Counted from the first letter of the stretch, positions 1-12,801 are shown. The stretch is 64,000 nucleotides of DNA from Coptis chinensis (GCA_015680905.1 CM027379.1:91039501-91103500); one strand, 5' to 3'. Numbers and translations: made by a program. Notes: generated by a model from the sequence alone, not told the origin.

Positions 1-1469
1 TTTTAAAAACTCTATCTAGTTTCTCCTTTTTAGTTGGGTGATCCTATACATACAAGTAATTTTATACTTTTTGGTGGTTGCAGTTGTCAACACTCTTCAT
101 TTCATATTACATAAGAGTGATCTCCATCTATTAAACATGTGCATTAAGACTTTTTTATATATATTTTTCGGGTCTATGATATCCATCTATTCTATTTATC
201 TCTCTTTGCTAGTTTTATTGAATTTGAAATGTACATAGATATTTGAAAACAACTACACTTAAATATGGCATTATTTTCGAGTTGAAGTTTAACATCAATT
301 TTTCTTGGGTTTTGCTTTAGTTCGTGGGAAATGTGAAGCCATATGATAAAACTAAAAAACGATATCGACATCTTATAAGGTCTCTAAAACTACTTCTGCG
401 GTCTCACCCAGAATAGTTATTTCTTCGCAGAATACCTTAGCTTAATGTACAGATGGAGTTTTAAACATCATTGACCCTTTTTTAGTTTGTCTAGATTGTA
501 GATAGGCAAGCATATTCGATACAGAGATATGCATCCTCTAAAGTTGTCACAGTGCAAGTTCTTCATTCAAAAACTTTTCTGCACCTATGACTTTTCCTCT
601 CATATGATTAAATGCCAAAGTATAGTTTACTGCTCTTAAGAAAAGGTAGATGTTATTCATTTTGATGAGGTCACAGTCATTAAGTTTAACTGAATTTTTT
701 TCTTATATATGCGAGACAGAAAATTTAGATGTAAGGTTGATCAAATTGGCATGGAGATCATATCCTTTACAAAATACAGATATTAACTCGTCTTTGCATA
801 TTTTCAAATGTATGGAGGCGATCTGTGCGCATTACAATCTTCTCTAGAGTTGCTATGCACATGAGCAATGTCTTAAGAGCTTTTTCTGGTTGTTGATTCT
901 TGACCTGTCCTTTTTTTTTCAGACAAATTGTGATATGTTTTGCAATGGAGAGTAAACAGATGAGTATTACCACTGGGATTTTGACATTATGTGTTATTAG
1001 TTGAACTACGAAATGGCGCCATTTGAGGCCAAGGAATCTTCGATAGAAAAAGTTATGCAGAAGTTCAGAACAATCTTGTGTACGATTCCTGTTACGTGTT
1101 CTAGGAAGTATGAACAGAAGGACACTTGGTTTATGAGCTGGCACCCAGATAGCAATAGCTTATTCTATGTATGTGTACACTAGCCTTAAGGACTCAATTG
1201 TATACTTATCATTTCAAATCCATAATATAAAATCATTCTATTATTTTGTTCTCCTAGAAGTGTTGACTCATGGAAATTTTTTGTCATGTTTGATTTGTTT
1301 AGATCCCATTTCATATTTGGCATTGTCAGTTGTAGCGTGTTAAAGTGTTATTTCAACTCCATTTTGGTCAAGGTCTTATACAATATTCTTAGTACTTCAG
1401 ATCAAAGAAACTAACTGGAAAGATTTACGTTAAATATTTTTTTTTATAAGAGGGGCATTTCTAAAAGTA
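1..1469. other. Gene-poor AT-rich flank, nothing recognised
   Basis: Short open frames occur on both strands but none resembles a known family or shows a domain. A polypyrimidine tract ending in CAG near 915-922 could be a splice acceptor, so a host-gene exon here is possible, but I see no matching donor or conserved protein. Confidence 0.4.
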
Positions 1470-1806
1470 GTTGATTTAGAACAAGGTTGTTACTAGCGAA
1501 TAGGTAATGATCAAAAGGTAGCTAGTTGTGTACATGGATCCTTGGTGACTTATCAATGACAAACTAGTTTTGTTGGAAGATTGGATTGATGTTGAAGATT
1601 GCAACGGTGGTCGGATGGTGTACTCTCTATTATTAGAGGGTGCTCGAGTGTGGGATAGAGGCAAACTTCTTAAGTTCCTCCTGTGGAGACTATTATGGCT
1701 ATTAATGTGAGACCAGGTTCGATCTATGGAGGACAAGTTATCCTAGCTGGGTACTAAAGGCGGGCACTTTTCTGTCAAATCTGCTTATCAGCTAGTATAC
1801 ATAAAA
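1470..1806 (+). pseudogene. LINE (non-LTR retrotransposon) pol fragment
   Basis: Scattered frames on the plus strand resemble the C-terminal part of plant LINE polyproteins, between the reverse transcriptase and the zinc-binding region. RIGNDQK is followed after a frameshift by a DPW motif. Further on come VWDRGKLLKFL and then, near 1731-1805, DKLS-stop-LGTKGGHFSVKSAYQLVY. The order W-R-G-N-G / DPW / DxLxW...FSVKSAY is typical of these elements. Frameshifts and an in-frame TAG show it is dead. No poly-A tail, target duplication or upstream reverse transcriptase is visible, so it is a fragment. Confidence 0.7.
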
Positions 1807-2405
1807 CACACAACACAAGAAAAATAACACACATTTTCATCTTCTCAAACTTGTTTACTAAGTAATTTGAAGTACAACAAAGAGATTACAACACAAAAAA
1901 CTACGAAAGTTTAGTAAAAAAAAATAGTTTAAATATAAACAAAAGCCATACAATATGGCTTCAAATTGGAAGATCGACTTGCTACTTTTGTATATGTTCA
2001 AATAATCCACCATCAAACACCATCATATCCCCCAAAACTATGCAAACATAGAATTTTCTCAATTTGAATTTTGAACACACCCAAGAATCCAAGGTCTATA
2101 TGACCAAAAAGAGCGATGTATATACTAAAGAATGATAGAAAAATTCGTCTAGTGAAATCTCTGCTTGGAAGACCCAAAAAAAGAGACATGCTTCATTTGG
2201 GCCAAATAACTCGAAATCCTAGTAGGGAGACAAAGTTCTAATCTTCTGATGGTGAAATTAAGATTGAGTTTTATTTTAGGGCATTTCTCTAATTCTCTGT
2301 CTCCCTATAAATCAATTTTACCCTTTTACCCATTGTCCAAGAAGCATTTATTTGACGTTTCTCGTTAGTTATAAGTATCTACCAGTTTAGATTAAACCCC
2401 CTATT
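1807..2405. other. AT-rich spacer, nothing recognised
   Basis: No coding signal, repeat or RNA gene seen. It ends with CTATT immediately before the Copia 5' LTR, a possible half of that element's target duplication. Confidence 0.4.
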
Positions 2406-2703
2406 TGTTATGAAATTCGTGGGCTTATATGGATGCCCTCCATTGATATGTGTTATCCTGATAATCCTCTATTATCTTGGTATTTATCCTGATAATCTTC
2501 TATCTTGGTGTTTATCCTGATCTTCCTCTATCTTACTGTTTATCCTGTTAATCTTTTATCTTGGAAAGGTGGTTACCTAGTTGTATATAAAGGTAACCTC
2601 CTCCAATTCAGATTTACCTCAAGGAATAAGAATTCTCTCTATCTCATTCTCTATGACTCAATAAAATGTTAAGTTAGTGTGGTATCTCGGTTAAATTCTA
2701 ACA
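2406..2703 (+). repeat. Copia 5' LTR
   Basis: Begins TGTTATG and ends TCTAACA, and matches 20679-20973 nearly base for base. A TATATAAAGG promoter-like box lies at 2584-2593, in the expected place for LTR transcription. It is followed by a primer-binding-like stretch, CGTTATTAGCACG, at 2704-2716. Confidence 0.92.
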
Positions 2704-3560
2704 CGTTATTAGCACGATAGTCTCTAGCTTTGGATTAAATAAGAGCACAACTGATATGCTCTCGGACAGATCTTGGCTTCAAAATCTACTTCATTTTATC
2801 TTCCTAGGTAAGCTCTCAAAATATACTTTATCCTTTTTTTTTTTTTTTTTTTTTTTTTATTTCTAATCTCATATGAATTGAGGATGCCATGTCCCTACTT
2901 ATAAATTTGTTTGTGTTAAAATTTATTGAAAAATGTTCCCTGCATTCACCTTTCTTTGTTGCATTTGACATTGTGATTGTGTGACTGAATTTTTATTGAG
3001 ATGCGGACTATACTCTACTTTCTCATTCTTTGTTTTAGTCTGATATCTATGTTGTAGGATCTAATCTCATATGCATTGAAAATTGTATTGTGGTCATATT
3101 CTGCAACAGAGAAGCTTAATTTATTTATAAGTTTTCTCGACATTAAAATTTGTGTTGATTTTTCTATCTTTGGTCCAAGTTTACTTGATCTTTGAGTCCA
3201 CCAGCATTGAAATCCTGTATTGTTGTATACTTGTCATTGGGTTACACACTGTCGGATTTGTTGTTTACACTATGATTGCCTTGGAATTAACTAAATTGTA
3301 TGACTATTTTCACTCAATCAGGTCAACACAATATCTTAAACCCATGCTTCGCTTATAAGAAGAATGTGTTAACTATTAAGTTGGTGTCATTAATTAACTT
3401 GTTATTATGAATCGTAATCGATACTATTGAATTTAAATTCGTATTTTGGTATTAAATTCGTTACTGTCGAATTTAACTTTACTACAAAAGAACGAGTTTT
3501 AAGTCACTGGTATTAGTCATTATTCTATGATTCTCTAATTACGTTAATTTATTTTATTCT
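2704..3560 (+). other. Copia leader; gag absent
   Basis: After the primer-binding-like site there is a poly-T run (about 2830-2858) and AT-rich sequence with no recognisable gag (no capsid or CCHC knuckle). The next coding signal is already the protease at 3561, so gag appears deleted or decayed beyond recognition. Confidence 0.6.
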
Positions 3561-6172
3561 ATGGCTTTCTCTATTAAATGTATGGATCGTGGAATGCATT
3601 ATTGTGATAATAACTTATGTCTAGTCGACAGTGCCACAACACACACAATACTGAAAAACCAGAAGTTTTTCTCAGAGTTGATTTTTAATCCACAAAATGT
3701 ATCCACCATAGCGGGACCGGTACAAATCATTGAAGGCTCCGGCAGAGCCCATATTATGTTACCAAATGGTACTCATATATTCATCAAAGAAGCATTGTTT
3801 TCAAGTAGTTCCAGAAGAAACTTACTTAGCTTTAAAGACATCAGAATGAATGGGTACTATATGGAAACCATAAGTGAAGAAAACAATGAATATTTATGCA
3901 TCATCACTAGTGTGGGAAGCCAGAAGCTTACACTTAAAAAAACTACGTGCTTTCTCCTCGGGATTATACTATACCAAAATATTATATGTGGAATCACACT
4001 CTGTCATGAGCCAGAAGCTCAAATCTGGTCAGAAACTCAAGTTAAGTCAGAAACTTAGTGATACTAAAGTGTTGACTCTTTGGCATGATAGGTTAGGGCA
4101 CCCTGGGATGAATATGTTAAAGAAAATAATAGATTACTCTAACGGGCATTCTTTAGCAAACCATCAGTTAATTTTTCCAAATGGATTTTTCTGTACACCG
4201 TGTTCACAAGGTAAACTCATCACGAGACCTTCTTTTACTAAGATAACTTTAGAATCACCAACTTTCCTTCAAAGGATACAAGGTGACATTTGTGGACCTA
4301 TAAATTCTCACAGTGGACCTTTTCGGTATTTCATGGTCCTCATTGATGCTTCCACACGTTGGACATATGTTAGCCTTCTTTCTTTTAGAAATCTGGTTTT
4401 TGCTCGTCTATTGGCCCAAATCATTAAACTTAGAGCTCATTTTCCTGACCAATCTATTAAGTTTATAAGACTTGATAATGCTACTGAGTTTAATACCGTT
4501 CATCCATAGGGATAGATGTTGAGCATCCCGTTCCACATGTGCACACACAGAATGGTTTGGCTGAATCTCTCATTAAGCGCCTTCAACTTATAGCAAGGTT
4601 ACTACTTATGCAATCTAGATTACCAGTTAGTGCTTGGGGACATGCTATCATGCATGCATCAATGTTAATAAGGATTAAGCCTACAACTTATCACAAATTT
4701 TCTCCTACACAACTTGTCACAGGTAATCCACTGAATATCTCATACTTTCACAAGTTTGGATGTGCAGTTCAAGTCCCCATCCCACCACCTCAGCACACTA
4801 AGATGGGCCCCCAATGAAGGTTGGGGATTTATGTTGGTTTTGACTCGCCCTCTATTATTCGGTATCTAGAACCAATGATCGGAGATGTGTTTATTGCACG
4901 CTTTGCAGATTGCCATTTTGATCAGACAGTATTCCCGCTATTAGGGGGAGATAAGAAAGTTCTTAAAGAACGCCTTGTCCTAGCAGGACAACCCGTTCCA
5001 GAAGAACGACGAGAATTGAAGTGGAATACTCCCACTCTGTCTCATCTAGATCCCAGAACTCCTCAGTATGAATATGAGGTTAGGAGAATATTACATCTAC
5101 ATGAAATTGCAAATAAATTGCCTGATGCATTCAATGATGTAGAAAAAGTGACTAGGTCACATGTTCCAGCTAGAAATACACCTGTTAAGATTAATGTCCC
5201 CGTTGGACAAAATTTGAATATAGCTGCAAATCAATCTGTTGCACGCTAGAAGTGTGGCAGACCTATAGGCTCCAAGGACTCGGCTCCCTGAAAGAGGAGG
5301 TCCACTGAAAAATTATGCCCCAATAATACTCTAGAAGAAGTTGTGCAAAACACTCCAGAAGAGGTTATGCATGAAATACCCACTTCCTCTAAAACCCCGG
5401 TAGAGGTTATGAACGAATTAACTATGGAAACCCCTGAAGAGGAACTGGTACTAGAAAATGATGAGATCTCAATATTCCATGCGTATTCGGGAAAAGTGGG
5501 ACAGAAAGGAAATGACCATCGATGATGTATTTACATATACGGTAGCTACTGAAATATCAAAGGGCAATGACAAAAGTGAATCACGTAGTATAAAAGAATG
5601 TCGACAAAGATATGATTGGCCAAAATGGGAAGTTGCTATCAAAGCAGAATTAGAGTCACTCAATAAACATGGTGTATTTGGACCTATAGTACAAACCCCA
5701 GAAGGTGTTAACCCTGTAGGTTACAAATGGGTGTTTGTTCAAAAACGAAATGAGAAAAATGAAATTTCTCAATATAAGGCACGTCTTGTGGCACAAGGTT
5801 TTCTGCAGAAACCTGGGATTGATTATGAAGAAACATACTCTCCTGTTATGGACGCTACAACTTTCATATATCTATTAAGTTTAGCAGTTTCCGAAAGCTT
5901 AGATATGAGACTCATGGATGTAGTGACTGCCTACTTGTATGGGGACATAGACAAAGATATTTACATGAAAATCCTTGAAGGATTTGGTTTGCCTGAAGCA
6001 AAATCAAGGAGTACGTACTCAATTAAACTAAGACGTTCATTGTATGGTTTGAAACAATCTGGAAGATTGTGGTACAATCGTCTTAATGAATATTTGTCTA
6101 AGGAAAGGTATGTAAACAATGAAATTTGTCCTTAAATGGATTTGCAATACTAGCCGTTTATGTGGATGACAT
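3561..6172 (+). pseudogene. Copia pol, first part: protease, integrase, reverse transcriptase N-half
   Basis: Domains in order. Aspartic protease with the catalytic DSATTH motif near 3627. GAG-pre-integrase with the zinc-binding HDRLGHPG...CTPCSQGK region (4083-4215). Integrase core (4266-4640), with DICGP, DAST and a late N-G-L-A-E motif. Copia connector YVGFDSPS. Reverse transcriptase from 5629, with KWVFVQK, YKARLVAQGF, DYEETYSPV and SLYGLKQSGR. Breaks: a frameshift near 3905; stops near 4508, 4815 and 5247; a frameshift near 5460-5520; another frameshift or stop at 6133. It ends inside YVDD, where the Gypsy element sits; the same protein resumes at 19347. Product would be a replication polyprotein, now non-functional. 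Confidence 0.92.
6168..6172. repeat. Target-site duplication GACAT, left
   Basis: GACAT lies immediately before the Gypsy 5' LTR and again at 19342-19346 directly after the 3' LTR. Removing one copy and the element restores the Copia reading frame from YVDD into the downstream reverse transcriptase. Confidence 0.95.
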
Positions 6173-6838
6173 TGATAAGCACCCAAAACTGTACTATAAA
6201 CCTCATAGAGACATAATATTTCAGTTAATTTTGTGTTTAATAATTATGAAATAATCGCATTTTCGTGTTTTTACAGGTTGGAGCAACTAACGTACAAATA
6301 ATGATAAATCCAGCATTTAAACACGGAATAGGGAGTGTACATAAGCTTTCCAATTAAGCCCATCTGAAGCCCAACAAATCCGCACAGAAGCATCAAACTT
6401 CCGAAGCTCCTACCTCTTGAACCAGGACTCCGAATGCGACAAGTGAGCTGCTCAAACGATCAGTGCGATGAACTCTACGCATAGGCGGGAAGTTGTGAAA
6501 TTGCCAAAAGACCAGACCACCACTGGACTGCACGTGGACCCACAATACAGGCCCACAAGATTTGATGAGTTATCATACAAGTCAAGACAAAGGTGCAAAT
6601 AATTGGTGCAAAAGTGAGACCTTGCATGTAGTTAATAAAGTTAGATGAGATTAGGTGTTAATAGTGGAAAAAAGATAGGTGTCATTTTGTTGTGGATTGT
6701 ATGGGTAAGAAGGAAGTAAATGTGGTTTGGTATTTCACGTGGGAGGAAATGAGATTTCTCTCAAATGGAGAAGAAAATAAAACAAGGGGGATGCACTACA
6801 TTGATGGCCTTGACTCTTGTTCCATTTAAATTCCTAGT
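6173..6838 (+). repeat. Gypsy 5' LTR, truncated
   Basis: Matches 17716-18380 closely, starting TGATAAGCACCC. Similarity stops abruptly at about 6838 after TTCCTAGT, so roughly the last 960 bp of the LTR and any primer site are missing. Confidence 0.88.
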
Positions 6839-7373
6839 TTTTCGGGGAGGTTTTAAAAACTAGAAAATAGAGTTTTCTCACGAGAGTTTATGGGAGAAAA
6901 ACACAGCGAGGGTTTATAAAAAACAAAAAGGAAGAGTTTTACTGAGAGAAGAAAAAAGGGTTTGAACAAGAAAGATCGTCCGGTTTCACGCTTGACAATG
7001 AGCGTTGGGTTTTCGGGTTTAGCTCTCGAAGCCGCTCGGTTTTAAACAAAGAGTAGTCGACGATCTTTTAAATATTTGTTTTCTCTTCTACATAAATCCG
7101 GGTTTTCTTTTTTTATTATCCGTAAACTCGTTAAATGGTGTCGATTCTGTTAATGGTGTCGACTATGTTAGATACCATTTGGAAACACTGCAGTAAATAA
7201 CTAGGACGAACTTTTGGCATTTAAACTGTCGAAGTCTGGACATCGGTGGTTAATGGCGTCGCCATCAGCACCAAAGCACCAAACCGTCATTCCTGTTTTG
7301 TGTTTGAAGTATATTTTATTTTTTGTTGATTTGTGGTGATGTTGGAACTGTTAGTGTTCTAATTGGTGTTAGA

Positions 7374-7450
7374 TGGGTTGTTGGTGTCGCGAGGTGTTGC
7401 GAGGTGGGTTGTTGGTGTCGCGAGGTGGGTTGTTGGTGTCGCGAGGTGGG
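7374..7450 (+). repeat. 21-bp tandem repeat
   Basis: The unit GAGGTGGGTTGTTGGTGTCGC is present at 7401-7421 and 7422-7442, with partial units on both sides. Confidence 0.85.
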
Positions 7451-7914
7451 CTCCGGAGGAGTTCAATGGCGACAAAATCAGCACCAAATCGCCTGCGTTT
7501 TTTATTGTTTGATTAGTGTTTTTGTTTGGTTTTTGTTGAGAATTTGTTGTTGGGTTGAAGTGGATGTGTTGGTGGTGGATTGGGTGTTGGAGAGTGGACA
7601 ATTGGAGCTTTACAGAGTGCGTTAATGGCGTAGGTCGCGTTTTTGCAGTATAATAGAATCAAATATTTTTGGTATAGGTACTTGGGGTTTTTCTCCCTGA
7701 ACCAAACCGCTGGGTTTAGGTTAGATATGGTTGGCCGGTGGTGGCTGTTGTGGTGGTCGGTGGTGGCTGGAAGTTGAATGAGGGAAGGAGATGAACAGTA
7801 GCAAAAAAACGAATTTGGGCTTGGGCCAAAATCGTGTGGGCTAATATCTTTTTACTTTTGGATTTTTATTTTTGGGCCTTAGACTTTGGGCCTTTGGGTT
7901 AGAAGAGTTTGTGG

Positions 7915-8030
7915 ACTCTGACTTTGACTGTTGACCAGAGTGGACTATGACTTTGACTGTTGACCAGAGTGGACTTTGACTTTGACTTTGACCAGGGTTG
8001 ACTTTGACCAGTTGACCCGAAAATTTGACT
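7915..8030 (+). repeat. TTTGAC/TTGACC-rich tandem repeat
   Basis: Repeated ACTTTGACTGTTGACCAGAG units grade into shorter GACTTT and TTGACC repeats. No coding potential. Confidence 0.8.
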
Positions 8031-8364
8031 TTTTCCTAAAATTATGGTTCGGTCTAATAGGATAAGTCTAGGACGATTAACGTGTTTGACATTAGGCTAG
8101 GACCTTTATAAATATACTTGTGTACGTGTATTTACTGCTTTGTGATTTTTCAATCTTTTGCGATACACAACGTTATGACACTTATACATTCATGAAATTA
8201 ATAATGCGTAAACCAAAAATAATTGAATCAAGATATTCCTACGTTCTCTGAAATAATCTATGCAATAAAGTACAATAATGTGTAAACAAAACTTACCGCA
8301 CCCGTTTAGAACTCTCCATGCCTCAAGTTTTGGAATTGAATTTATGACTGATGAAGTCATATGT

Positions 8365-8705
8365 TAGGTGGGCATTTATTGAATGTGCCATAAATGGCCC
8401 GTTAGTGTTATATAAGGGTATTCATTGAATGTGTCATGAATGACCCGGGTATTCATTGAATGTGCCATGAATGACCAGATTGTAGTGGACTGCCCTAAAG
8501 AGGAACTAAGGTATTCGCCTTGCGGGTTAGTTGTATTCCTTGAGTGTACGGGAATGTAGGATTGGGTATTCCTTGAATGTGGCAGGAATGACCCAGGGCA
8601 TTCATTGAATGTGCCATGAATGGCCCGTTAGTGATATGATAGGTATTCCTTGAATGTGGCGGGAATGACCTAAGGTATTCATTGAATGTGTCATGAATGA
8701 CCTGA
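8365..8705 (+). repeat. Degenerate array of about 27-bp units
   Basis: About seven copies resembling TTCATTGAATGTGCCATGAA plus TGACC, at roughly 8368, 8409, 8451, 8560, 8600, 8646 and 8679, with uneven spacers. Units hold short self-complementary parts (GTCATGAATGAC). Confidence 0.8.
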
Positions 8706-9736
8706 GTTTTGTGCTCAAAGAGGCTGTGAAATATGTGTATGAAAGCCCAGAGATGGCTATGATATTGTGGTATTCGGTGGGAGAGAGGCACACAGGAATG
8801 TGTGATTTGGCAAATGTGTAGAGTGCAAATCGTGGAGTAGGTACTAAAGGGTGGGTGTATAAGAAAAGTAATTGAGTAATTGACAAGAGAAATTGATTTG
8901 TTTATACCAGTGTGCTTGGGTTTACCTTTGAATACATATAGAATATCTACATATGTTTTATATACAAGTTCTAACTTTCTTTTGCAGGAGGGCAGGACTT
9001 AATAATATTTTGTGCAGGGACGCGGTCCTACCCTTATACCGCGGCGGATATCGGTAAGTGTAATTCAATTATTTAGATATTAAAAGGAGTTATCAGAATG
9101 AGTTAATAAAATGGAAGTTAATAAAATGGAAGTTTTGCTTGGGAAGAAACTATGCCGGTTGAGATGACGGAACTACCTGTCTTCCAAGCTAAGAATGATT
9201 AGGTTATGATAGATTTAAAGTGTTAGTTGGATAAGTAAAGTTTGAAATGTTTATATGTATTTAGTCTACTCATACCAGCAAATTCAATTTGCTGACCCAT
9301 GTTTGCTTTGTTTTGGCAACGTGGGTGTGTTCTTGGGAACATAGGTGGAAGGCAGTGGAACCGCGGCGTGTGATTGGGATTCTTGCCTGGAGCAGTCCGT
9401 TAGTTTTCTTTTAGGTCTGATTCCTATTGTAAGGATGTAATAACGTAGTTTACCTTTTTCATGGCATGAGAACATGGTAGTGAGGAATTTTATTTATGAG
9501 AGTTTGGTTGATATTTTATTTGGACGGATGATATCTTAATAAAGCAATGGCAGATAATTATTGGGATTATTTTAATTTAAGTTGTTTCTTTTATGACATG
9601 GCTATTAGGGTTTGTATGTGTAGTATCCTCCGTCATAGTCTGGGTTTTTAAACAAGTGAACCTAGTGATGTTTGAGATATTTATATTTCAAATATTCACT
9701 TTGTTATTGTTTAGAAATTCGGGCTGTGACACTACT

Positions 9737-11492
9737 GATCAAGAAAAAACAACGTTCACTTGTCCTTTTGGTATATTTGCATGTAAATGAATGCATTTTG
9801 GCCTTTGCAATGCACCTGGTACATTCTAATGTTGTATGCTTCATATTTTCAGTGATATGGTTGAACACTTTATGGAAGTGTTCATGGACGATTTCTCAAT
9901 ATATGGTAATTCTTTCGATAGTTGTCTATCAAATCTTGAAAAGGTTTTAGTACGTTGTGAAGAGAAAAATCTCGTTCTTAATTGGGAAAAATGTCATTTT
10001 ATGGTTACAAAAGGAATAGTTCTAGGTCATATCGTTTCAAAGGAGGGAATCGAAGTCGATAAAGCTAAGATTGAAAAAATTGCTTCCCTTCCTTTACCAA
10101 AATCAGTTTGCGACATACGTGCATTTTTAGGACAAGCATGATTCTATAGAAGATTTATTCAAGATTTCTCAAAGTTTGCTCGACCTTTAACAAATCTCCT
10201 GCTTAAAGATATCGTATTTGGCTTCACTTTCAATTGCAAACAAGCCTTTGAGACTTTAAAATCCGCCCTGACTACAGCTCCTATAATTCAACCACCTGAT
10301 TGGTCTAAACCTTTTGAATTAATGTGTGATCAAAGTGACTACGCTTATTGAGTCGTCCCCTAGGGCAACGCCGAGAGAACAAGCCAATTGTCAGTTACTA
10401 CGCGAGTAAAACCCTTAATGAAGCTCAACGTAACTATACCACCACTGAGAAAGAGTTTCTCGCCGTTATATATGCCTTGGATAAGTTTCGTCCGTACCTA
10501 GTGGGTTCTTCCATAATTGTCTACTCCGACCATGCGTCGCTTCGTTACCTATTAGCGAAAAAAGATGCAAAACAGAGGTTGATCCGCTGGATTCTCCTCT
10601 TGCAAGAATTTACTCTAGAAATTAGAGATAAAAAAGGTTACAAAAATGTGGTTGCAGACCATTTATCACGACTAGTCAATGAGGTTGATAATGATACAGA
10701 CCCCATCTGTGATTCCTTTCCCGATGAACACTTGTATTCTATCTTTTCGTCTCCTTGGTACGCTGATATAGTAAATTACCTAGTTACCAAGGAAGTTCTT
10801 TCATCTTGGTCTCGTAATGACCGAAAAAAGTTCTTATCTACTGTGAAATTTTATTTCTGGGATGATCCCTACCTCTTCAAGTACTGTTCCGGCCAACTAA
10901 TCCGCCGTTGCATTCCCGACTGGGAACACAATGACGTGTTATCCTTCTGTCATGAACAATCTTGTGGTGGTCATTTCAGTGGTAAGAAAACAGCGGCCAA
11001 GGTTCTACAATGTGGATTTTATTGACCAACACTATTTCGAGATGCACATGAGCATTGCAAAGATTGCAACCGCTGCCAGCAGCTAGGACGCATTACTCAA
11101 CACAATATGATGCCCTTAAATCCCATTTTAATTGTGGAAATCTTTGACGTATGGGGCATCGATTTCATGGGTCCCTTTCCAAATTCTCATGGTTTTCTAT
11201 ACATACTGGTAGCTGTTGACTACGTGTCAAAATGGATTGAGGCGATGGCATGTCGTACTAATGATCATAAAACTGTTATTTTGTTCGTAAAGGAAAATAT
11301 TTTCTCTCGATTTGGTGTTCCTAAAGCTATCATTAGTGATGGGGGAAAACATTATTGTAATAAATTTCTTGAATTGAAAGTAAAGATGACAATGAATTTC
11401 AAGTAAATGGCCAATGCCTTAAACATTATCATGAGTTGCGCTCTCCAGATGTCGAAGAGACTCTTCTCAAAGATCCAATCTACAGAGACTAA
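9737..11492 (+). pseudogene. Athila-type pol: reverse transcriptase, RNase H, integrase
   Basis: Starts abruptly mid-reverse transcriptase with DQEKTTFTCPFG, then FGLCNAPGTF, the catalytic box VFMDDFS, VLGHIVSKEGIEVD and FLGQA. RNase H follows from about 10350 ([22 protein letters not shown], then the [10 protein letters not shown] and VADHLSRL region). The integrase zinc region is near 10940-11085, and the core has DFMGPFP and VDYVSKW. Integrase jumps at about 11375 from [11 protein letters not shown] to a C-terminal tail in another frame ([12 protein letters not shown] to KDPIYRD, stop at 11490). Stops near 9788, 10139, 10350 and 11022, plus the missing N-terminus, make it inactive. Confidence 0.9.
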
Positions 11493-12733
11493 AAGATTCA
11501 TTGGGGTACTTCCTTCCATGTGTGTACACATGGGAAGTACGCCATTAGGGTAGCCGGGTCCTCTTCTATTTTCTTCTCTCAAATCTTCTAGAGTGTGTGG
11601 TTACAAGCGCCGGAACCTTAGTCCACAAAAACTCTACTTCAGAACTGAGTATAAATGTCTTCTGATAATCGAGCAAACGTGCCTTCTGGAAAACAATAGG
11701 TACTAAAAATTTCAACTCCTTCCTTCTCCTTTTTCTATTCTCTTCCTCGCGAACTCCAACTCATCATTTGGTGTAAATCTCACCCATCTCGAATAGGTAA
11801 TGGTTATAGTACTTTTGCTCGAAAGCGACGTGCGCGAAAGATGGGGTGGTGTATGAATTGTCAAACACCTTTCTGTCCAGGTCTTGAACTATTATCCGAT
11901 ATAAGCCGGTATAAGGTATATTATTGTCTGACACCGCAGCAGCAGGATAAACTTCGTCGTCACCCCGTTGTTCCCACAGGTTGGGATTTGTCTTGAGGAT
12001 CTGACGTTAAAAGACTCACATTCGTCTTGAGGATCTGACGTTAAAAGACTCAACATGTATATACTCGTTTTTTGTTTATCTTTCCCTTAGCACTACGCAT
12101 GGTGCCCAAAGAGAGTCGTGATATGCAACATCGGACATTTCCTAGTTCGTACAGGCAATAGATTCCACCAGGCCAACCCCGAGCAGTTTTCTATGTGACT
12201 GTATTTCGGGCGGTTTGAGGCTATACCATATGTACTAAGGGTAATATTATTATTAGACCATTGCACATTGGTCAGGGATGGTACCGTCCTGAACCCTAGG
12301 CCCCCAAAACATAAAGGTTAAGCCACAGTCTGGCTGGATTGGGTTCGCCCCAGAGCCGACATGAAAGTTGCCTGATTTAGCTGTTTGTGGTGTTTTTTTT
12401 TCTGGACTGCCAGTGTTGTTAACACATTCCTCTCAGCTTGTACATTTGTATATAAATCTTGTAAATAAATAAAAACTTCTAAAAAAAAAATGGGGGGTTG
12501 CGTTATGTTTTTACAAGATTCAACCCCCCCCCCCCCTCCCCCCCCCAAATTAAAAATAAAAAGGTTTGAATGTACCTTTGTCATATTCCATTGAATGACA
12601 TTTTTAATGCCGATCATTTTGACATCGCATTCGTTCAATTTAGAGTTAAGACGAATTGAAATTCTGTGTTTTGAAATTTTGGGACATTTTGGAACATAAA
12701 GGGAATTTCCGGAATTCATTTGGGCTTGGGCCA
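11493..12733. other. Gypsy spacer after pol
   Basis: No convincing coding region. It holds a short direct repeat of about 28 bp (TCTTGAGGATCTGACGTTAA plus AAGACTCA at 11991-12018 and 12024-12051) and a long C run at about 12524-12547. Similarity to copy 2 begins at its right end. Confidence 0.5.
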
Positions 12734-12794
12734 AAAATTAGAACCCAACCCAAATCACGTGTACGGTCAGATACCCAATGGTCAGATTTTCCAT

Positions 12795-12801
12795 TATAAA
12801 A
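12795..12801 (+). promoter_or_regulatory. Internal TATA box before small membrane ORF
   Basis: TATAAAA followed by a pyrimidine-rich leader (CTCATCCACTTTCACTC and similar) and an ATG 87 bases further on. The layout is a plausible RNA polymerase II promoter inside the Gypsy element, and it is preserved in copy 2. Transcription is inferred. Confidence 0.5.

Larger units (their letters stand above)
6839..9731. other. Unclassified 2.9 kb segment replacing LTR end, gag and pol start
   Basis: No coding domain on either strand. It contains three tandem arrays, listed separately. It ends in CGGGCTGTGACA just before the Athila reverse transcriptase begins mid-domain; a TGACA end preceded by a CGGG motif recalls chromovirus LTR ends, so a remnant of another LTR is possible. 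I could not find a matching start or target duplication. Confidence 0.4.

Noticed and set aside
767-1144. 125-residue minus-strand frame
   Set aside because: No recognisable domain and overlapped by plus-strand frames; composition is typical of chance frames in AT-rich DNA.
7323-7625. 100-residue cysteine-rich frame with CREVGCW repeats
   Set aside because: It is produced by the 21-bp tandem repeat and has an equally open opposite frame; no family resemblance.
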